Shown: piece by piece, positions 62,331-64,000 of the stretch
Layout: every line of letters starts with the position of its first letter
Position numbering within the stretch: the first letter of the stretch is position 1
From: Rhodovibrio salinarum DSM 9154
Lineage (GTDB): Bacteria; Pseudomonadota; Alphaproteobacteria; Kiloniellales; Rhodovibrionaceae
Direction of reading: 5' to 3'
Assembly (NCBI RefSeq): GCF_000515255.1
Contig: NZ_KI911559.1
Coordinates: forward strand, 344,149-408,148
DNA length: 64,000 nt
Position numbers and translations under genes: made by a program
Notes under the pieces: generated by a model
What the model was told of the DNA's origin: nothing
The model's database searches: none
The model's input: only the letters and a program-made list of their open reading frames with translations

Positions 62331-64000
62331 CTACCCGGCCTTGCTCACCTTCTGCTCGCGCTTGCGCTGGTTGGGATCCAGCGTGCGCTTGCGCAGACGG
62401 ATCGCGGTCGGGGTCACTTCCACGAGCTCGTCGTCGGCGATGTAGGACATCGCCTGCTCGAGCGCCATGCGCACCGGCGGGGTCAGTTTGATCGCCTCGT
62501 CCTTGCCGCTGGCGCGCACGTTGGTGAGCTGCTTGGCCTTCACCGGGTTGACCTCGAGGTCGCTCGGCCGGGCGTGCTCGCCGATCACCATGCCCTCGTA
62601 AACGGTGTCGCCCGGATCGATGAACAGCGTGCCGCGATCCTCGAAGTTGTTCAGCGAGTAGGAGGTCGCCTGGCCCTGTGCCTGCGAGATGATCGCGCCG
62701 TTGCGCCGCGCCGGCACCGAGCCCTTGAACGGCGCGTAGCCGTCAAACACCCGGTGCATCAGGCCGGTGCCGCGGGTGTCGGTCATGAACTCGCCCATGT
62801 AGCCGATCAGCCCGCGCGCCGGCACGCGGAAGGCGATCCGCGTCTTGCCGCCGCCGGACGGCTTCATGTCGACCATCTCGCCGCGGCGCTGCTGCAGCTT
62901 CTCCATCACCGTGCCGGAGTGCTCGTCGTCGACGTCGATCTGGACGTACTCGATCGGCTCCAGCGTTTCGCCGGTGTTCGGATCCTGCTGGAAGATCACC
63001 TTGGGCCGGGAGATCGACAGTTCGTAGCCTTCCCGGCGCATGCTCTCGATCAGCACGCCCAGCTGCAGTTCGCCGCGGCCGGCGACCTCGAAGGACTCCT
63101 TGTCCGCGCTTTCCTTGATGTCGAGCGCGACGTTGCCCTCCGCCTCGCGCAGCAGGCGCGTGCGGATCAGCCGGCTGGTGACCTTGTCGCCCTCCTTGCC
63201 GGCAAGCGGGCTGTCGTTGATCGAGAAGGTCATCGACAGGGTCGGCGGGTCGATCGGGTCGGCCGGGATCGGCTCGGTGACCTCGGGCGAACAGATCGTA
63301 TCCGCGACGGTGGCTTCGCTCAGGCCGGCGATGCAGACGATGTCGCCCGCCTGGGCCTCCTCGACCGGTACGCGCTGCAGGCCGCGGAAGGCGAGCAGCT
63401 TGGTCAGGCGGCCGCTTTCCAGCACCTTGGAGCCGTCGCGCGCGATCGCCTTGACCTGCATGTTCTGCTTGGCCGTGCCCTCGAGCACGCGACCGGTCAG
63501 GATCCGGCCCAGGTAGGGGTCGGCCTCGAGCACGGTGGCGAGCAGCTTAAACGGCTTGGTCTCGTCGCCGTGGGCCTGGGGCACGCGCTCCAGGATGCTC
63601 TCGAACAGCGGGGCCATGTCCTGGCGCTCGCCGTCCGGCTCCAGCGCCGACCAGCCTTCCTTGGCGCTGGCGAACACGGTCGGGAAGTCGAGCTGCTCCT
63701 CGTTCGCTTCCAGCGCGGTGAACAGGTCGAACACCTCTTCCTGGACCTCCCAGGCGCGGGCATCCGGCCGGTCGGCCTTGTTGACCACCACGATCGGCTT
63801 CAGGCCCTTGGCCAGCGCCTTCATGGTGACGAACTTGGTCTGTGGCATCGGGCCTTCGGCCGCATCGACCAGCAGCAGCACGCCATCGACCATGTTCAGG
63901 ATGCGCTCGACCTCGCCGCCGAAGTCGGCGTGGCCCGGCGTGTCGACGATGTTGATCTGGTTGCCGTTCCACATCAGCGAGGTGCACTTGGCCAGGATGG
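62331..64000 (-). CDS. typA: Ribosome-associated GTPase TypA/BipA (5' end beyond the window)
   Basis: A translational GTPase of the EF-G-like family that binds the ribosome under stress and low temperature and helps 50S assembly. About 555 residues are present; the N-terminal P-loop is missing beyond the right edge. The DTPGHADFGGEVERIL switch II region and NKADRPDAR (NKxD) are visible, followed by the EF-Tu domain 2-type and domain V-like parts (SGTVMEKLQQRRGEMVDM). The frame runs off the edge with no start in the window (ILAKCTSL codons precede the first internal Met). Confidence 0.96.
   Translation of the reverse strand, partial: ILAKCTSLMWNGNQINIVDTPGHADFGGEVERILNMVDGVLLLVDAAEGPMPQTKFVTMKALAKGLKPIVVVNKADRPDARAWEVQEEVFDLFTALEANEEQLDFPTVFASAKEGWSALEPDGERQDMAPLFESILERVPQAHGDETKPFKLLATVLEADPYLGRILTGRVLEGTAKQNMQVKAIARDGSKVLESGRLTKLLAFRGLQRVPVEEAQAGDIVCIAGLSEATVADTICSPEVTEPIPADPIDPPTLSMTFSINDSPLAGKEGDKVTSRLIRTRLLREAEGNVALDIKESADKESFEVAGRGELQLGVLIESMRREGYELSISRPKVIFQQDPNTGETLEPIEYVQIDVDDEHSGTVMEKLQQRRGEMVDMKPSGGGKTRIAFRVPARGLIGYMGEFMTDTRGTGLMHRVFDGYAPFKGSVPARRNGAIISQAQGQATSYSLNNFEDRGTLFIDPGDTVYEGMVIGEHARPSDLEVNPVKAKQLTNVRASGKDEAIKLTPPVRMALEQAMSYIADDELVEVTPTAIRLRKRTLDPNQRKREQKVSKAG

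Overview
The window looks like the replication-origin region of the main chromosome of a high-GC alphaproteobacterium, probably a Rhodospirillales-type lineage. The evidence is gene content and order: ppsR (the RP001/UPF0085 family) next to hemE across a non-coding segment with DnaA boxes, then hemJ, rho, mnmE, mnmG, rsmG, parA and parB, then holA, lptE and leuS. On the other side lie maf, aroE, coaE, dnaQ, secB, fxsA, a Tim44-domain gene, mltA, smr, hslUV and the his genes. The species assignment is inference from synteny and base composition. I see no prophage, insertion sequence, CRISPR array or rRNA operon.

Layout. 1-4.8 kb: the start of an unrecognised gene, argG, two tandem small membrane proteins, rlmN, an IalB-family secreted protein and a TrmH-family methyltransferase. 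4.9-10.1 kb: an asparaginase gene broken by an exact 13-bp tandem duplication, a quinone oxidoreductase, a methyltransferase, a small unknown gene with a nested terminator and an aminotransferase. 10.3-14.5 kb: hisB-hisH-GNAT-hisA-hisF-hisE-HIT on the minus strand. 14.7-18.7 kb: hslVU, an XRE regulator, a GFA-family gene and smr. 18.7-25.5 kb: lutABC between mltA and smr, the Tim44-domain gene, fxsA and secB. 25.6-29.3 kb: dnaQ, coaE, aroE, maf and ppsR, all read away from the origin. 29.26-29.72 kb: the candidate oriC.

Right of the origin, hemE, hemJ, rho, a [2Fe-2S] ferredoxin, mnmE, mnmG, rsmG, parA and parB read rightward, with one opposing oxidoreductase gene. Sequences matching the ParB target parS (core GTTTCACGTGAAAC) are scattered over about 21.8-40.6 kb. 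Three carry the perfect core and lie inside mnmG and rsmG. ParA, ParB and these sites together would form the chromosome partition system beside oriC.

40.6-49.7 kb: holA, lptE, leuS and a DUF3576 lipoprotein; a porin with a strong terminator; a sulfotransferase; yggS; a lipoprotein; and a YkuD-type L,D-transpeptidase. 49.7-64 kb: an unknown protein with a short peptide repeat, ribA, an alpha/beta hydrolase, an orphan response regulator, an MFS transporter, a methyltransferase, NnrU, DUF3253, folD, DUF167, YggT, tRNA-Ala(CGC), a macrodomain protein, an AmpG-like transporter and a truncated typA.

Most of the window is conserved housekeeping DNA and I did not find a clearly new multi-gene system. 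The most informative signals are the origin/partition architecture with parS motifs inside conserved codons, the asparaginase frameshift, and accessory insertions (lutABC, porin/sulfotransferase) into otherwise conserved neighbourhoods. All matches and spacings were read by eye.
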